A program made the translations under genes and the position numbers. Below are positions 12,401 through 24,403 of a stretch of DNA of 64,000 bases, one piece after another; positions within the stretch are counted from its first letter, which is position 1, and every line of letters begins with the position of its first letter. A model generated the notes under the pieces. It was not told the origin of the DNA, did not search any database, and was given only the letters and a program-made list of their open reading frames with translations. Source of the stretch: Calycina herbarum (taxonomy: Eukaryota; Ascomycota; Leotiomycetes; Helotiales; Pezizellaceae); the NCBI GenBank assembly GCA_001414485.1, contig LLEY01000152.1, positions 1 to 64,000 of the forward strand, given 5' to 3'.

Positions 12401-13166
12401 GTTTTCTTACTATACTATATAAGGCCGAGAAAGCCTTTTAGCACTTATAACAACTATTTCCGATGTAATTTAACTTATATAAAACCTAGTCTCGTTAAAG
12501 TTATAAATATCCTTCTCTTAAATCCTATATTTGTTAATTATATTTCGTATAAGACGAAACCACGCGTTATACACGTTTAGATCTTCGTATTAGACTCTTT
12601 AGTAATTAATCCTTCGATTAAAACACGTCTTAAGTTCTAGTTATCGTTATATAAAGTTCGAAGTCTAGTTCTTACTAACGCGTTCTATACCCTGCTCTAA
12701 GAGAATACGATTCGCTATATCTTTAATATAACGTATTTATAGAGGAAATAATCGAGAATCTAGGTTAAGAATATATTATATAATAACTCTTTCTTCGATC
12801 TCTATAAGTTTTTAAGAATTAGCGATAGAATCTTATTATAATAATATTCCGTAAGTTCGATTAAGTAATATTATATAAGATACTTTATAAATCTATATAA
12901 TCTTCTTAGCTTTTAAATATAGACTCGTATAAAGCGTATTTAATATAAGAGTTATATTAGACGCTATCTAATACTTAACTATTTTATTTATTAGGAAAAA
13001 TCGCGCTCTAAAGAAGTTTATATAATACTAAGAAAATTTTTTTTTTTTACTTAGAAGTCTAACTCGCTTATAAACTACGTTATAGTTGATTTATTAATAT
13101 TCTAAGTTTAATACTAAGGAAAACTAATCTGGTTTCTAATATAATCCAGGTTCTAATAAACCACGT
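9466..13166 (+). mobile_element. Fot1/pogo-like DNA transposon, RIP-degraded, with a second element nested in it
   Basis: The ends are inverted repeats beginning ACGTGGTTTAT at 9466 and finishing ATAAACCACGT at 13,166, each flanked by TA (9464-9465, 13,167-13,168), the Tc1/mariner-pogo target duplication. The plus strand from about 9560 to 11,205 translates, across many TAG/TAA codons, into a pogo-family transposase: an N-terminal helix-turn-helix (IRTSKKLSRRKAVKLYGVPF), then FYNFDKTGF around the first catalytic Asp, LDRYKSYESAEF at the second, and a basic C-terminal tail. Stops sit where Trp or Gln are expected, the RIP pattern. Removing the inner element leaves about 1.84 kb, a usual Fot1 size. 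It cannot encode a functional protein. Confidence 0.85.
11222..13080 (-). mobile_element. second Fot1/pogo-like transposon nested in the first
   Basis: Inverted repeats of about 54 bp (ACGTAGTTTATAAGCGAG at 11,222 and its complement ending at 13,080) are flanked by TA at 11,220-11,221 and 13,081-13,082. It lies just after the transposase reading frame of the outer element. The minus strand carries a heavily RIPed transposase relic: around 12,400-12,650 it reads NAWFRLIRNIINKYRI then DIYNFNETRF, the same layout as the copy at 32.2-34.4 kb. Length 1859 bp, normal for the family. The end sequence begins with the same ACGTRGTTTAT as the outer element, so the two are related families. Confidence 0.82.
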
Positions 13167-13169
13167 TAG

Positions 13170-13845
13170 ATAATTTATTTTATATAGTATAATTAGTATA
13201 ACTTTATAAAACGTTTTATAAAATTTATATAAAATAGTTCAGCTAGGATTAATAATTATCTAGGTTACGTATAAGCCTAAACCAGTAGTTCTTATTTCCT
13301 CTCTAAGTATTAACTAACTTATAACCTAACTACTACGTCTACCTCTATACCCCCTCTCTTAAACTACTAGTATAGTCTCCTTTATTACATACGTAAAATA
13401 TTAACTCGCGGTATAGATATTAATTAATATCTTAAAAGTAATCTAGTTAAATAAAACGATAATTACTTCTCGGATTAGCTCTTAATACTCTATATTATTA
13501 CTAGTAGTAAGAGATATACTAGTCGTTTCTAATATAGAAGTAGATATTAAGTGCTTATTCTCTAGTAGAAGAGATCTTTTAAGAATAAGAAGATATATCT
13601 TAAATAGTATTAGTACTCTTAGAAGTAAGTAGGAATAGTTTTATTTTAACTCTATTTTCATTTACTAGAAACTAAGAAATAATAGTTCCTTTTAAGATAC
13701 TAGAAGGTTATGTTAAAACCTATCTAAAATATATAAAAAGTTATAAAATTTAAATATATCTTAGTTTTAATTTAACTAGTTTACGAAAATAAATTAAGCT
13801 TTAAATTTAATTCAAATACTTCTTATTTCGTGAATTCTCACTATT
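13170..13845. other. A+T-rich RIPed sequence of unknown origin
   Basis: Very A+T-rich DNA between the Fot1-like nest and the F-box fragment. No long open frame, terminal repeat or recognisable protein relic could be read. It could be RIPed intron or gene sequence, or an older repeat. Confidence 0.5.
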
Positions 13846-14049
13846 TCAAGTTCTTTTGAAAGCCCTAATATAGGTCTGTCTAAACCGTGGCGATACGTGG
13901 ATAAGTAACCGGAGAGAGGTCTGATTAATAATTTGAAGGAGGATATACCTGTGGAGTTCAATTGGCAGAGCCTCGAATAAGCCCTCTATTTTGTAGATAG
14001 TTATAATGTTGAAATAAGAGGGGTTCTTACCAGCGGGATATTTAAGCAC
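13846..14049 (-). pseudogene. F-box fragment, possible 5' exon of the split gene at 8.4-9.45 kb
   Basis: Minus-strand frame of 67 codons. After a short lead it reads LPIELHRYILLQIINQTSLR then LLIHVSPRFRQTYIRA, an F-box-like motif (LPxEL-x-ILxxL with a downstream Leu-rich helix and ASPxFxxxY block). It ends in a stop and loses coding sense into A+T-rich sequence. Base composition is closer to genes than to the flanking repeat DNA. It has the same strand and order as the fragment left of the transposon nest, which suggests one interrupted gene. Confidence 0.5.
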
Positions 14050-14568
14050 CGCTTGCGATACTTAAGTCGTACTTGTTTAAAAGCTACTCTTAGGCGATAA
14101 ATAATAGCGTTATATAGAGGTCCAATTGAGGTTAAAGCCTACTGTCCTAATCAATAAATATTTTAAGAGTTATAGACTAGAGGGTAACGCTCTACGCCGT
14201 GTTATTTTAGTAGGGAATAGTAACCGACGTCTCTAGCAAAAGCCTACTTTAAAACCCCTCTTTTTTACTCTACTATTATTACTTTAACTATGGCTAGAGT
14301 AGACAAATCGCACCAGATCAACTTGGCGGTGGTAGTATATAAAAGAGGGGAGTTTAAGAATTATTCTAACGCTGCTAAGAAGTATAGTATTACGAATCGC
14401 GTTTTACGTAATAAGTAGTCTAGACGGCGTTCTAACAGGACAAGGTACAACGTCCAGGAAATAGAAGGTAACATAGGAGGGAATCTATAATATAGAAGAG
14501 TATTTAGGAATTCTAGGATCTTACTATTAGAAGTTGGTTATAATCATATAACTAGGAAAGGTAAGCGA

Positions 14569-14599
14569 CATAGCCGACGAGTCGACTATGTCGGCTATG
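14569..14599. repeat. perfect 10-bp inverted repeat (hairpin)
   Basis: CATAGCCGAC at 14,569-14,578 and GTCGGCTATG at 14,590-14,599 are perfect complements with an 11-nt loop. The sequence is unusually G+C-rich and CpG-containing within RIPed DNA. Function unknown. Confidence 0.7.
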
Positions 14600-14631
14600 G
14601 TCGAGCAGATCGACTATAGCGGCTAGGAGAT

Positions 14632-14842
14632 ACGAAGGCTCTATATAGGACTAGCACGTCTGCTATTAGATAGGAGCTTCGTACTTAACTTTAGTTATTA
14701 ATCTTATTATCTTATTTAACATCTTTGATATAAGTAACGAATTCACTTCTAAGTAAATAATCTATCGCGTCTATACTTCTTACCTATATCCTAACCTTCG
14801 AGACTTAGTCATCTTTGTTTAGTTCGTTTAAGTTTCGTTATA
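14632..14842 (-). repeat. truncated LTR of the local gypsy family
   Basis: About 210 bp is the reverse complement of part of the LTR found at 16,282, 17,087 and 23,948, including the end TTCGTTATA and the block around GCTATTAGATAGGAGC. The remaining half of the LTR is missing. It interrupts the third Fot1-like transposase relic. Confidence 0.7.
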
Positions 14843-16281
14843 TATAGCTGTGACTATACTACTGTCTCACGGAGGATTAGAGGCTTGGCTAAGACACGTA
14901 GGGAGGCAATTGCTGTTTACTACTAAGCACTTACTATAGAGTAAGAGGAAGTCCTGATTCAGTAGATTAATAAGCTTATAGACCGAGGAATGCTACCAAC
15001 TTCTTCTATTATTAAGAACCTCGTAGAAGAGATACGTAGGAGCAAAGTAGGAAAGAACTAGACTGGCTACTTTGTCTAGAGGTATAAGAACAGGTTATAT
15101 AGTAGCTATCTAAGGAATATTAAGAACCTAAGAGTTATAGCTGAATATATACCTATGTTTACGCTCTTCTTCTGTTTAGTATTTACTCTTATTTCCCCTC
15201 TTATTCTTACTTTATACCTAGAAAGCTAACATTGTCTCGTTTCTCTAGCTTATACGAGTTATCGAGAAATATAATATAACTGCCGACAATATCTATAACT
15301 TTGACGAGAAGAGGTTTCTTATAAGGTTCAGCCGATTGATAAAGCGTATTATAAGTCTTATAGTATACGAAACAGGTCGTGTTACTAAGAATAAGTAGGA
15401 CGGTTCTCGAGGGTTTATCTTACTACTAGTATATATCTTAGCTATTAGACAAGCGATCCTACTACTTCTTATTTACAAGAGCGGCTTAGGAGACCTATAG
15501 AGCTTCTAGGTCGAGGATGTCGAAGAATATACAGGAGTATATTTCAGCTTATCAGAGAACGGCTAGTCGTCTAATATCTTTAGCCTAAAGTGGCTAGAAA
15601 AGGTCTTTGAACCGTATATAAAACCGAAGAGTATAAGAGCTTACCGACTTCTCCTTATAAACGGTTACTTCTTATATGTTAATATAAAGTTTATTAACTT
15701 CGTAGACTAATATCGTATTATTATTATAATACTGCCGTCTTATATAATACATCGATTACAGCCTCTTAACGTCGGTCTTTTCTAACCTCTCGTGTTATAC
15801 TATAGTAACGAACTAGAGAAGCTTATATAGAAGGCTAGTAGATTAGTCTCTATGTTAAAGCGGTTTTTCTATATAATGTTTAAGACAGCGTAGGACCTTG
15901 TATTTATAGAATATAACATTATATATATCTTCGAGAAGGCTAGGATTTAGCTAGTATAGAGCGAAAAGATAATCGTATAAGTGACGAAGCCTACTTCACC
16001 GATCTACGAGACTACTAAAGACATTACAACACCTCTTATAACGAAAGTAATACGATATGCCTATCTAAACTTCGAACGATTACTATCTAAGCTTAAAGTA
16101 AGTAAGGTCTTCTCTTCTATACGAACGCTGTTAAGTAAAGTCTCTATTCAAGAGCACGAGAACCGAGAGCTACGGATAGCTATTATACTTAAGAACTAGA
16201 AGAGAAAGAAGAGTAAGAAACTTAATCTTTGTAGTAATATTAGTAAGAGAGTAGAGGTATACTCCCCTGAGAGGGTTATAC

Positions 16282-16742
16282 TATAACGAAACTCAAACGA
16301 ACTAAACAAAGATAACTAAGTCTCGAAAGTTAGTATATAGATAAGAAGTACAGATATGCCGATGTGTTTACTTAGAAGTAAACTTATTACTTATATTAAA
16401 GATGTTAAATAAGATAATAAGATTAATAACTAAAGTTAAGTACAAAGCTCCTATCTAATAGCAGACGTGCTAGTCTTATATAGAACCTTCGTTCTTATTT
16501 TAGAGTTCTATTCTATAGAAGTCCCGAAGATAGAGTCTAACTCTAATTCTAGAGCTACTTAAAACTAGACTCTATTACCTAACTGCTCTAAACCGAGTTA
16601 TATAATATAACTATAATAGAATCTATAGATTATATATCTAATATATCTAATCCTTCTCTCTTTTCTAGGTTCTAATAGTACTTGTCCTATCAGGTCGTCG
16701 CCTGGACTTCACTAGTCACGTGTTAGCACGTGATTCGTGACA
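16282..16742 (+). mobile_element. solo LTR of the gypsy family
   Basis: A complete 461-bp LTR running from TATAACGAAACTC (originally TGTAACG, by comparison) to GATTCGTGACA. The flanking pentamers are TATAC (16,277-16,281) and TGCAC (16,743-16,747). They differ only by G-to-A and C-to-T changes, so they fit a 5-bp target duplication altered by RIP. It splits the transposase relic, whose C-terminal part resumes right after it. Confidence 0.75.
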
Positions 16743-17086
16743 TGCACGTGCTCGGGAATATTAGAATAAGATAGATAAGAAGAAAGAGGCTGAAGATAAG
16801 GTAAAGGAGGAGAGAAGAGTAGAAAGGAAGGCTAATACTCTTATAAGATAACGAAAGAAGATAGAATTAGCTAATAAGAGAGTAGAAACTCAGCTACAAA
16901 AGGAGCTAGCTACTATAACTCCTAAAGTCCTAAAATAGAAGAAGAGTATATAAGCTCTACCTAAAGAGGCTGCTCTATATATATCCTAAGTTAAGAAAGA
17001 AGCTTAAAAGAGTCTAAAAGAGCTGAAAAAGCTAAGTTATATACTTATTCTTAAGGTTCCACGTCTAGCTTAAGTAGTTAGCCCTC

Positions 17087-17542
17087 TATAACGAAACTTA
17101 AACGAACTAAACAAAGATAACTAAGTCTCGAAGGTTAGTATACAGGTAAGAAGTATAGATACGCCGGGTTGTTTACTTAGAAGTAAACCTGTTACTTATA
17201 TTAAAGATATTAAATAAGATAATAAGATTAATAACTAAGGTTAAGTATAAAGCTTCTATTTAATAGTAGAAGTGCTAGTCTTATATAGAACCTTCGTTTA
17301 TATTAGAGTCCTGCTTAGTAGGAGTTCTAAAGATAGAGTCTAACTCTATTTCTAGGGCTTTTTAAAACTAGACTCTATTACCTAACTATTCCTAACTAAG
17401 TTATATAATATAAGTATAATAAGATCTCTAGGATTATATATCTATTTAATCCCTTCTTCCTTTTAGAGTTATAATAGTATTTGTTCTATTAGAGCGCTGC
17501 TTAGACTTTATTTATTTACGTACTAGTATATAATTTATAATA
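17087..17542 (-). repeat. left LTR (3' LTR of the minus-strand gypsy element)
   Basis: 456 bp, the same length as the right copy. It starts TATAACGAAAC and ends TTATAATA, corresponding to TGTAATAAAAC and CGTGACA in the right copy. Nearly all differences are C/T or G/A, as RIP produces. Confidence 0.8.
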
Positions 17543-19466
17543 CTATTCTCTTCTTAGCCTAGTATATCTCTATACTAGAATATAACTCTAAAATTCGTTA
17601 TTAGAAAGATATCGTTCTTCTTTTATATATAAATATATCCTCCTCTTATATTAAATAAAAAGAGCGTCTAGCTCTTACTATATAAATTAAATCTATATAA
17701 TATCTAGTAGAGACTTATTCTTTTTATTAAAAACAATCTTATTACTATTTCTTAAAGCTTTCTAAATCCTCTTAATATTCTAAGTATATTTAGTTAAAAA
17801 GATCCTATAATAGTTCTAGTTATCTTAATATTCCTTCTTCTAGACCTAGAAAACCTATATGTCGATTTTTCTTTAGCTCTTTATATAAACAGCTCTCTAT
17901 TACTCCTCTAAGTCCTTCTCTCTCGAGTCCTTCTCTCGAGTCCTCGTCTTCTTAGTTCCCTACCTTTAAGATAGCTTCTTTTATTAAGTAGGTGCTTTCT
18001 AATAATATTTCTCTGTCTAACCCTAGTCTCGAATTCTAGGCAGCTCTAGGTTTTGTTAATAGAATTCCTAAAGTTATACTAGGTAATAGTTAAGGTTGTT
18101 TTTTAGCTCTTAAGTGTTTTTTAAGTATAAGTAATCTAACTATTTAATTAAGTATTTGATTTATTCTCTAATAAATCTATAGTTAAGAATCTTCTTAACT
18201 TTATACTTAGTGTTTAGGTTTACTAGTTAAATTTCTATAATTAGAGCTAGTAGAGCTCCTAGTAGTACTAGTTTAAGTAGGGATATATAGAATACTAGGT
18301 AGATGTTTATTATTTATAGTAATACTAGTTTATAATTTAAAGGTTCTTTAACTTATTTAATTTTAAATAGTCTAAGTTTTTTATAATCTAGTTTATTACT
18401 TAGTCTTTTTATATTAATGTTTTTCTATACTAAGTAGACTTTATCTCTTTCTTTTAGTATTAGCTCTTAACTATATTATTTATTATAGTAGTATACGTTT
18501 CTTTTAGCTACGAACTATAAGTCTTTTATAAGTTCTTTATATAACCTCTTAATCTTTAAGACTTAAATACGAGTAAGTTAATTATTAATAGTTATAGATA
18601 GTAGTTCTTAGTATACTAATAATTTATATCTATAATTAGTATAAAATAGTATAATAAGTATTATTTCTATTATTAAACTATTATAGATAAACTATATTAA
18701 AGGTAGTAGTTTTACTTAGTTATCTTACTAGTAGTTTATATAATAATAAAGATATATTTTAACTATTTAATTTATTTATTCGTTTTCTTTATTTATTTAA
18801 GAGTAGAAAGCTATAGAAAGCTTTCTTTTTATACTTAATCGCTTTATAAGAGTAATTTAAAATTTTAAAGTAAAGAGTTTATCTCTATTTAAGAGTATTT
18901 CTTTAAATAGTTTATATCTTAAAACTACTTCTTTAAAGAACGTAAATACTAATTTCTTAGCTATACTTAACTCTATATATACTTTTAGAATTATATACTT
19001 TATAAGTTATTCTATAATAACTAGGATCGTGTTATACTTAACTTCTATTATTAGATCTTTAGATTTTAGTAATTTAATAATAAAATCTATAGATATTAAT
19101 TTCTAAGGTATTTATAGTATTAGAGTAGTGTTTATCTATATATAAGAAGTATAGTAGGAAGCCTTATTCCTAGTATAGGTATTATATTCTACTATTACTT
19201 CCTTAACTATTATAGATAACTAATTAATATAATAGTATTATCTTATCTACTAGAGGGTTCTACGAATCTCTTAATAGCTATAAGCGAGTATAGTATAGTA
19301 TTCTTATATAAACTCCTTTATATATAAGCTAAGAACCTATAGTTTCTCTTTTATATACTAGTTATAACCTTTATAAATACTCTAAATTTTATCTATCTAT
19401 ATATTATTTATTACTATTATCTTATATATAGTAGGTACTAAGTTACTATTTTTGTTATATTTTAGT

Positions 19467-19636
19467 TGTTGGTATAACTTGGTTATAAATCTGTCTGGTT
19501 ATATATACGTATTATATTCTCTGTTACTATTCTAGGTACTCGAAGTACGACTATTTATGCTTGTGCTAGCGTGGTACTAGCGTGCTAGTCACGTGGATGG
19601 ATATGAGTCAGAGGCTCATTCACCTATATAACGACA
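19467..19636. mobile_element. 170-bp solo LTR inserted in the gypsy element
   Basis: A less mutated island in RIPed DNA. It begins TGTTGGTATAACTTGG and ends ATATAACGACA, the TG..CA form of an LTR, and is flanked by identical TTAGT pentamers at 19,462-19,466 and 19,637-19,641. The size and TGTTGG start suggest a Ty1/copia-type or TRIM element. It must be younger than the gypsy insertion. Confidence 0.82.
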
Positions 19637-22600
19637 TTAGTATTACTATGTTAATATATTTTTTATTTTCCTTATAGCCTAGTTTCTAACTTAGAATATC
19701 AGCTTAAGTATTACTTATTCTACTAATATATTAAATAATTATCTTAAATCCTACTAAAGTTTTAGACTACCTAGCTAGACGTCTAGTAACGAGTTCCTTA
19801 GTTATAATAAACGTCTTTAGGTTTAGATAATTAGTAAGAACTGTTACTAGGTACGATATACCTTAGAGGTAAATCCTTTATTTTTTAAGAGCTAGAATAA
19901 TAGCTATAAGTTCTTTATTATAAATACTATAGTTCTATTATACTATATTAAAAGTTTTTAAGAAATACGTTATAAGTATAAGTTTTCCTATCTTATTTAG
20001 TTATAGATATATAGTACTTACTACTATATCTAAGATATCTATTTCTATTATACTTAGTTTCTTATAATTAAAATTATATAGAATAGGTTTTACTATAAAC
20101 TGTCTTTTAATTTCCTAGAAGGCCTTTTTAGTCTTCTTATCTTAGATAAAAGCTATAGCTTTTCTAGTTAATATTAATATAGGTTTTATAATCTTTATAT
20201 AGTCTTTAATAAATAGTTAATAGAAATTAGTAAATCTTAGAAAGGATTATATATCTTTAACGTTTTTTAGTAATTCTTATTTAATAACTATATAGATCTT
20301 TTCTAGATCTATTTCTATTTTTCCTAGGTTAAATACCTATCTAAGAAAGAGAGTTCTTTTAACTTTAAACTTATATTTTAAAAGTTTTAGACAAGAGTCT
20401 ACTTTAGTAAGTCTTTATAAGACTTTCTTTATATAGCTCTTATATTCTTCTAGATTTTCTAAGAAAATTAATATATTATCTAGGTAATATATAATAGTTA
20501 CTCTTAGAAGATCTTTTAAAATACTATTATTCTATCTCTAATAAGTAGCTAGTATATTAGTTAAACTAAAAGATATTACTATATACTTATAGAGTTCTAA
20601 TAGTAAGATAAATATAGTCTTCTATTTATAGCCTGTCTTAATCCTAATTAATCTATAAACATTCTATTAATCTAGTTTTATAAATTTCTTTACCTAGCTT
20701 AACTTATCTTATAAGTACTAGCTAGTTAGTAATAGATAAGCGTTATTAACTGTTATATTATTTAATTCCCTATAGTTAATATATACTCGTCTATTTAAAT
20801 CGTCCTTTTTCTTAATAATAAGTATATTTAAAGAGATAGATGATTTAGATTTCTAAATATATCTCTTCTTTATTTCTTATTAGATATAACTTTCTAATAA
20901 AGCTAAGTTATTCTAGTTATATAGTTAAAGCTTCTACTTTCTAAGGTTATAACTCTCTATTAATTTAATCTTATAATCCTATAGTTAATATTTAAGAAGA
21001 GTATATATATCTTCTAAGTCTTTAAATAACTTTGTAAATTCTTTATACTATATAGGTATTTCGTTATTAGCTTTCTTACTAACTTGTAGAGGACTCTAGA
21101 TAAGGTGTCTTAGCGCTTTAGAAGAGGTAGTACGAACCTTGTTCTAGCTTTAAAGTTATAAACGTAAACCTATATATTTATATTAACTAAAGGTTAGTAT
21201 TCTAGCCTTTTAATTAATTTCTAGATTATATTTCTAAATCTATAGTATATTAAGTATTACTTCCTTACTTCTTATTTTAATAATATTAAATTATATATCT
21301 AAATAGTATTCTTTAATATTAACTTTTACTAGAATAGTTTACTAATTAATAATTCTATTTTAGTATATAATATCTATTCTATTAACTACTCTTAAGTAAT
21401 ATAATCTTATTCCTTTAATTAGAATATTTAGCTTCTCTTAAGCTATTAGAGAAATAAAGTTACTTATTACTTCTAAGTCTATTATAACTTATAACTTCTT
21501 CTCTTATATTTCCGTAGTTATTACTAGCTGTCTTTCTCTTAAAGTAGTATTTAACTTTACTTTAATATATTAGACTTTAAAAGATTAATTTTCTTAATTA
21601 TAATTCCTTCTCTTCTTATTCTTATACTATAGAAAAAATCTTACTCTTTCTTTATTAGTATATACTACCTTATATACTAATCTATATTCTATGATTCTTA
21701 TAGTCTTAGGAATTCCTCTTATAAATCGTGTTAGTAATTGTTTATAATTATATTAGATCTATTTATAACTAGTTTTTAAAATAGCTTCTATAAACTATAG
21801 TTCTTTTATATATAGATAATCAAAAGTAGCTTTAAGTATACTTATTTCTAGTTTTATAGATTAAACTCTAAATATATAGTCTCTTGAATTCTTCTCTCTA
21901 ACTGTCTAAATCTAGGACTAAGAAAAGAATACTACTCCTTCTCTATTAGATAAGGCTACCTTATATATCTGATAATATTCTACTATTCTAGTAGGTTCTA
22001 GTAAAATTTCTTTAAATCGTTTCTATAATAACTAGTCTATAGTTAGGCTTAGTTTATATTATATCTATTATACTATTATTTCTTATACTATTTCTATAAA
22101 CTATAGTTCTTCTATTAATAGATAGTAAAATTCTTTTAGTTCTATTTTAGCCTATCTAGTTATATTAAGCTCTCTTTACTCTTAGAATAGTATACTAAAT
22201 AGCTATTATAAGTTATATTTTTTAAATACTAATCTATTATTTCTAATTAATATAACTATAATATATTATTTAAATTCTTTTAGTATAATATCTTTAGATA
22301 GTATTCTAAGAAAAGAGGTGTTAATCTATCTATTAAATCTTATTAGAACTTATTATATCTATATACTAATTTTATCTAAAATATTATATATCCTTTATAC
22401 GTTCTCTACTTTAGAGTAGCTAGGTTTTTTAATTAGTTATTATTTATATTCTAGTTCTTTTCTCTTAATAGTTTCTTATCTAGTAATTAGACTAACTAGA
22501 GTTATTATTTTAGAGTTATTTCTTATAACTGTATATATTATTAAGATAGTTAGATTAACTTCTTATATAGTATAAGGACTCTAAAAGTCTAGCTTCTAGT

Positions 22601-23947
22601 TATTAATATATACTTATCGATTTCCTTATTTAAAGGTTCTAAGAAAGGCCTAAGTTTCTCTAACTTTAGAGTTTTTATTTCTAACTTCTCTCTCTAAGCT
22701 AGAAGATAAGTCCGATGTTTCTAATAAACTAGTTAATAGTAGTAATACGTATTTTACTTAAAGATATTACTTAAATACCTCTATTAATTATATATTATAA
22801 TTTCCTTTAAAGAGTAGATCTCTATTATTATTAGTATTTTATATACTACTAAATTCTTTATTATTTTTAATCTAAGTTCTATATTCTTATACTTCGAGTT
22901 CCTCGTCTATAAGTTTAATATAATTAGTTAAGACTACCTATTATTAAATAGTAATATTAATTTATTTCTTTTTCTTAGAGTCTTTCTTACTATACTTATT
23001 TACTCTATAGCTAGAGAGGCTATAATTATAATATAAGTTCTACTTATATTAACGATTTTACTTCTTCTAAAAAAGTTCTTCTTTCTTTAAAAAGGTTTCC
23101 TTTTATATAGCGTTTACTTTCTTACTATGTTTAATATAAGAGTGTTTCTACTTTTCTAATCTATTACTCTTTTCTCTATACTTAGGGTTACTCTTTCTAA
23201 ATTTATATAGGCGATTATCTAACTAGACAACTTCCTTAATTATACTTATAATAGTTAAGAATTATATATTCTACTTAGCTATTTCTTTATAAATATATAC
23301 CTTTAATCCTCTATAAAAGAGTTCTATAAGAGCGATAGTATCTTATTCTAACTTTATTCTATAACGTTGAAATTCATTAGTATAATCTATTACTAATCCG
23401 GTCTAGTATAATTCTAAAAGCTTATATATAGCTATTTAAATTATATTAAAGTCTTTAAAAACTTTTCTAATAGTTATCTTAAATCCTCTCTAAGATTTAA
23501 ATATAATCTTAGTTAATTCTATCTTTCTATTTTTATCTTTATTCTTAAAGAAGTCTTTTAAATATAGCTAAGCCTATTTTAATACTAATCCTCTAAGGTA
23601 AGAGATAGTAAAGATAGTTTATAAATTATAATTACTTTTAAATTTATTAGAGTTAAAGTTAAAATAGATGTCTATTTAGAGAAGGAATAAGTTGAGTTCC
23701 TTTTACTTCTTATAATACGTGTCTAGTATTTTAACTTTAATAGACTTAAGTACTTTAACCTTATAGAGCTTAGAGGCGTCTAGTATACTAATATTATCGT
23801 CGTTCCTAGTTAACTGTATACTAGTAGGTGTTCTTCTAATAGTGCTTTTAGATATTCCTATAACGTTAACTCGACTAGTATTCAAGCTAGCTGCTGCGGG
23901 GGTTGCTAGAGCTATAGCGACTGAACTTCTAAGCAGGGTACTTAAAG

Positions 23948-24403
23948 TGTAATAAAACTTAAACAAACTAAATAAAGATGACTAAGTCTCGAATGTTAGT
24001 ATGTAGGTAAGAAGTATAGATATGCTAGGTTGTTTACTTAGAAGTAAACTCGTTACTTATATTAAAGATATTAAATAAGATAATAAGATTAATAACTAAG
24101 GTTAAGCACGAAGCTTCTATCTAATAACAGAAGTGCTAGTCTTATATAGAACCTTCGTTTATATTAGAGTCCTGCTTAGCAGGAGTCCCGAAGATAGAGT
24201 CCGACTCTATTTCCAGGGCTCCTTAAAACTGGACTCTATTACCTGACTGTTCCTAACCGAGTTACGTAATATAACTGTAATAAGATCCCTAGGATTACAT
24301 ATCTATTCAATCCCTTCTTCCTTTCAGGGTTATAATAGTATTTGTCCTGTCAGGGCGCCGCCTGGACTTCATTCATTCACGTGCTGGCACGTGATTCGTG
24401 ACA
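23948..24403 (-). repeat. right LTR (5' LTR of the minus-strand gypsy element)
   Basis: 456 bp from TGTAATAAAACTTAAAC to CGTGATTCGTGACA. The final 150 bp retain G+C-rich sequence (for example CAGGGCGCCGCCTGG), so this is the best preserved copy of the family in the window. Confidence 0.82.

Larger units (their letters stand above)
14288..17083 (+). mobile_element. third Fot1/pogo-like transposase relic, broken up by LTR sequences
   Basis: Starts at 14,288 with MARVDKSHQINLAVVVYKRG and a helix-turn-helix region (NYSNAAKKYSITNRVLR). After an LTR fragment it resumes at about 14,870: LIQQINKLIDRGMLPTSSII, then NIYNFDEKRFLI at the first catalytic Asp (15,288-15,330), YRLLLINGYF at the second (about 15,645), and HRLQPLNVGLF. 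Following a solo LTR, 16,748-17,083 gives the Lys/Glu-rich C-terminal tail. The stop codons again replace Trp/Gln. An apparent intron (about 15,160-15,250) precedes the DDE part. The element's own terminal repeats were not found; its right end appears to abut the gypsy element. Confidence 0.75.
17087..24403 (-). mobile_element. Ty3/gypsy-type LTR retrotransposon, RIP-inactivated
   Basis: Two directly repeated LTRs of 456 bp (17,087-17,542 and 23,948-24,403) bound 6.4 kb. The coding strand is minus. A gag-like start lies at 23,966-23,703 (SSVAIALATPAAASLN). The reverse-transcriptase active-site region near 20,490-20,450 reads IIYYLDNILIFLENLEEY, where YLDD is expected, so Asp became Asn by a G-to-A change. 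Downstream near 20,000-20,150 are motifs of the RNase H region (KAFxEIKRQFIVKPIL). Stops are dense in every frame and TpA is in great excess. The right LTR keeps more G+C than the left. A clear target duplication was not found (flanks CCCTC and TACTC). Confidence 0.85.

Noticed and set aside
17087..24403. Target-site duplication of the gypsy element (CCCTC / TACTC)
   Set aside because: The flanks differ by a transversion that RIP cannot explain, so no duplication is claimed; one side may have been rearranged.
9466..24403. CRISPR array or bacterial-type defence system in the repeat block
   Set aside because: The repeats are LTRs and transposon ends, not short regularly spaced repeats, and the window is eukaryotic.
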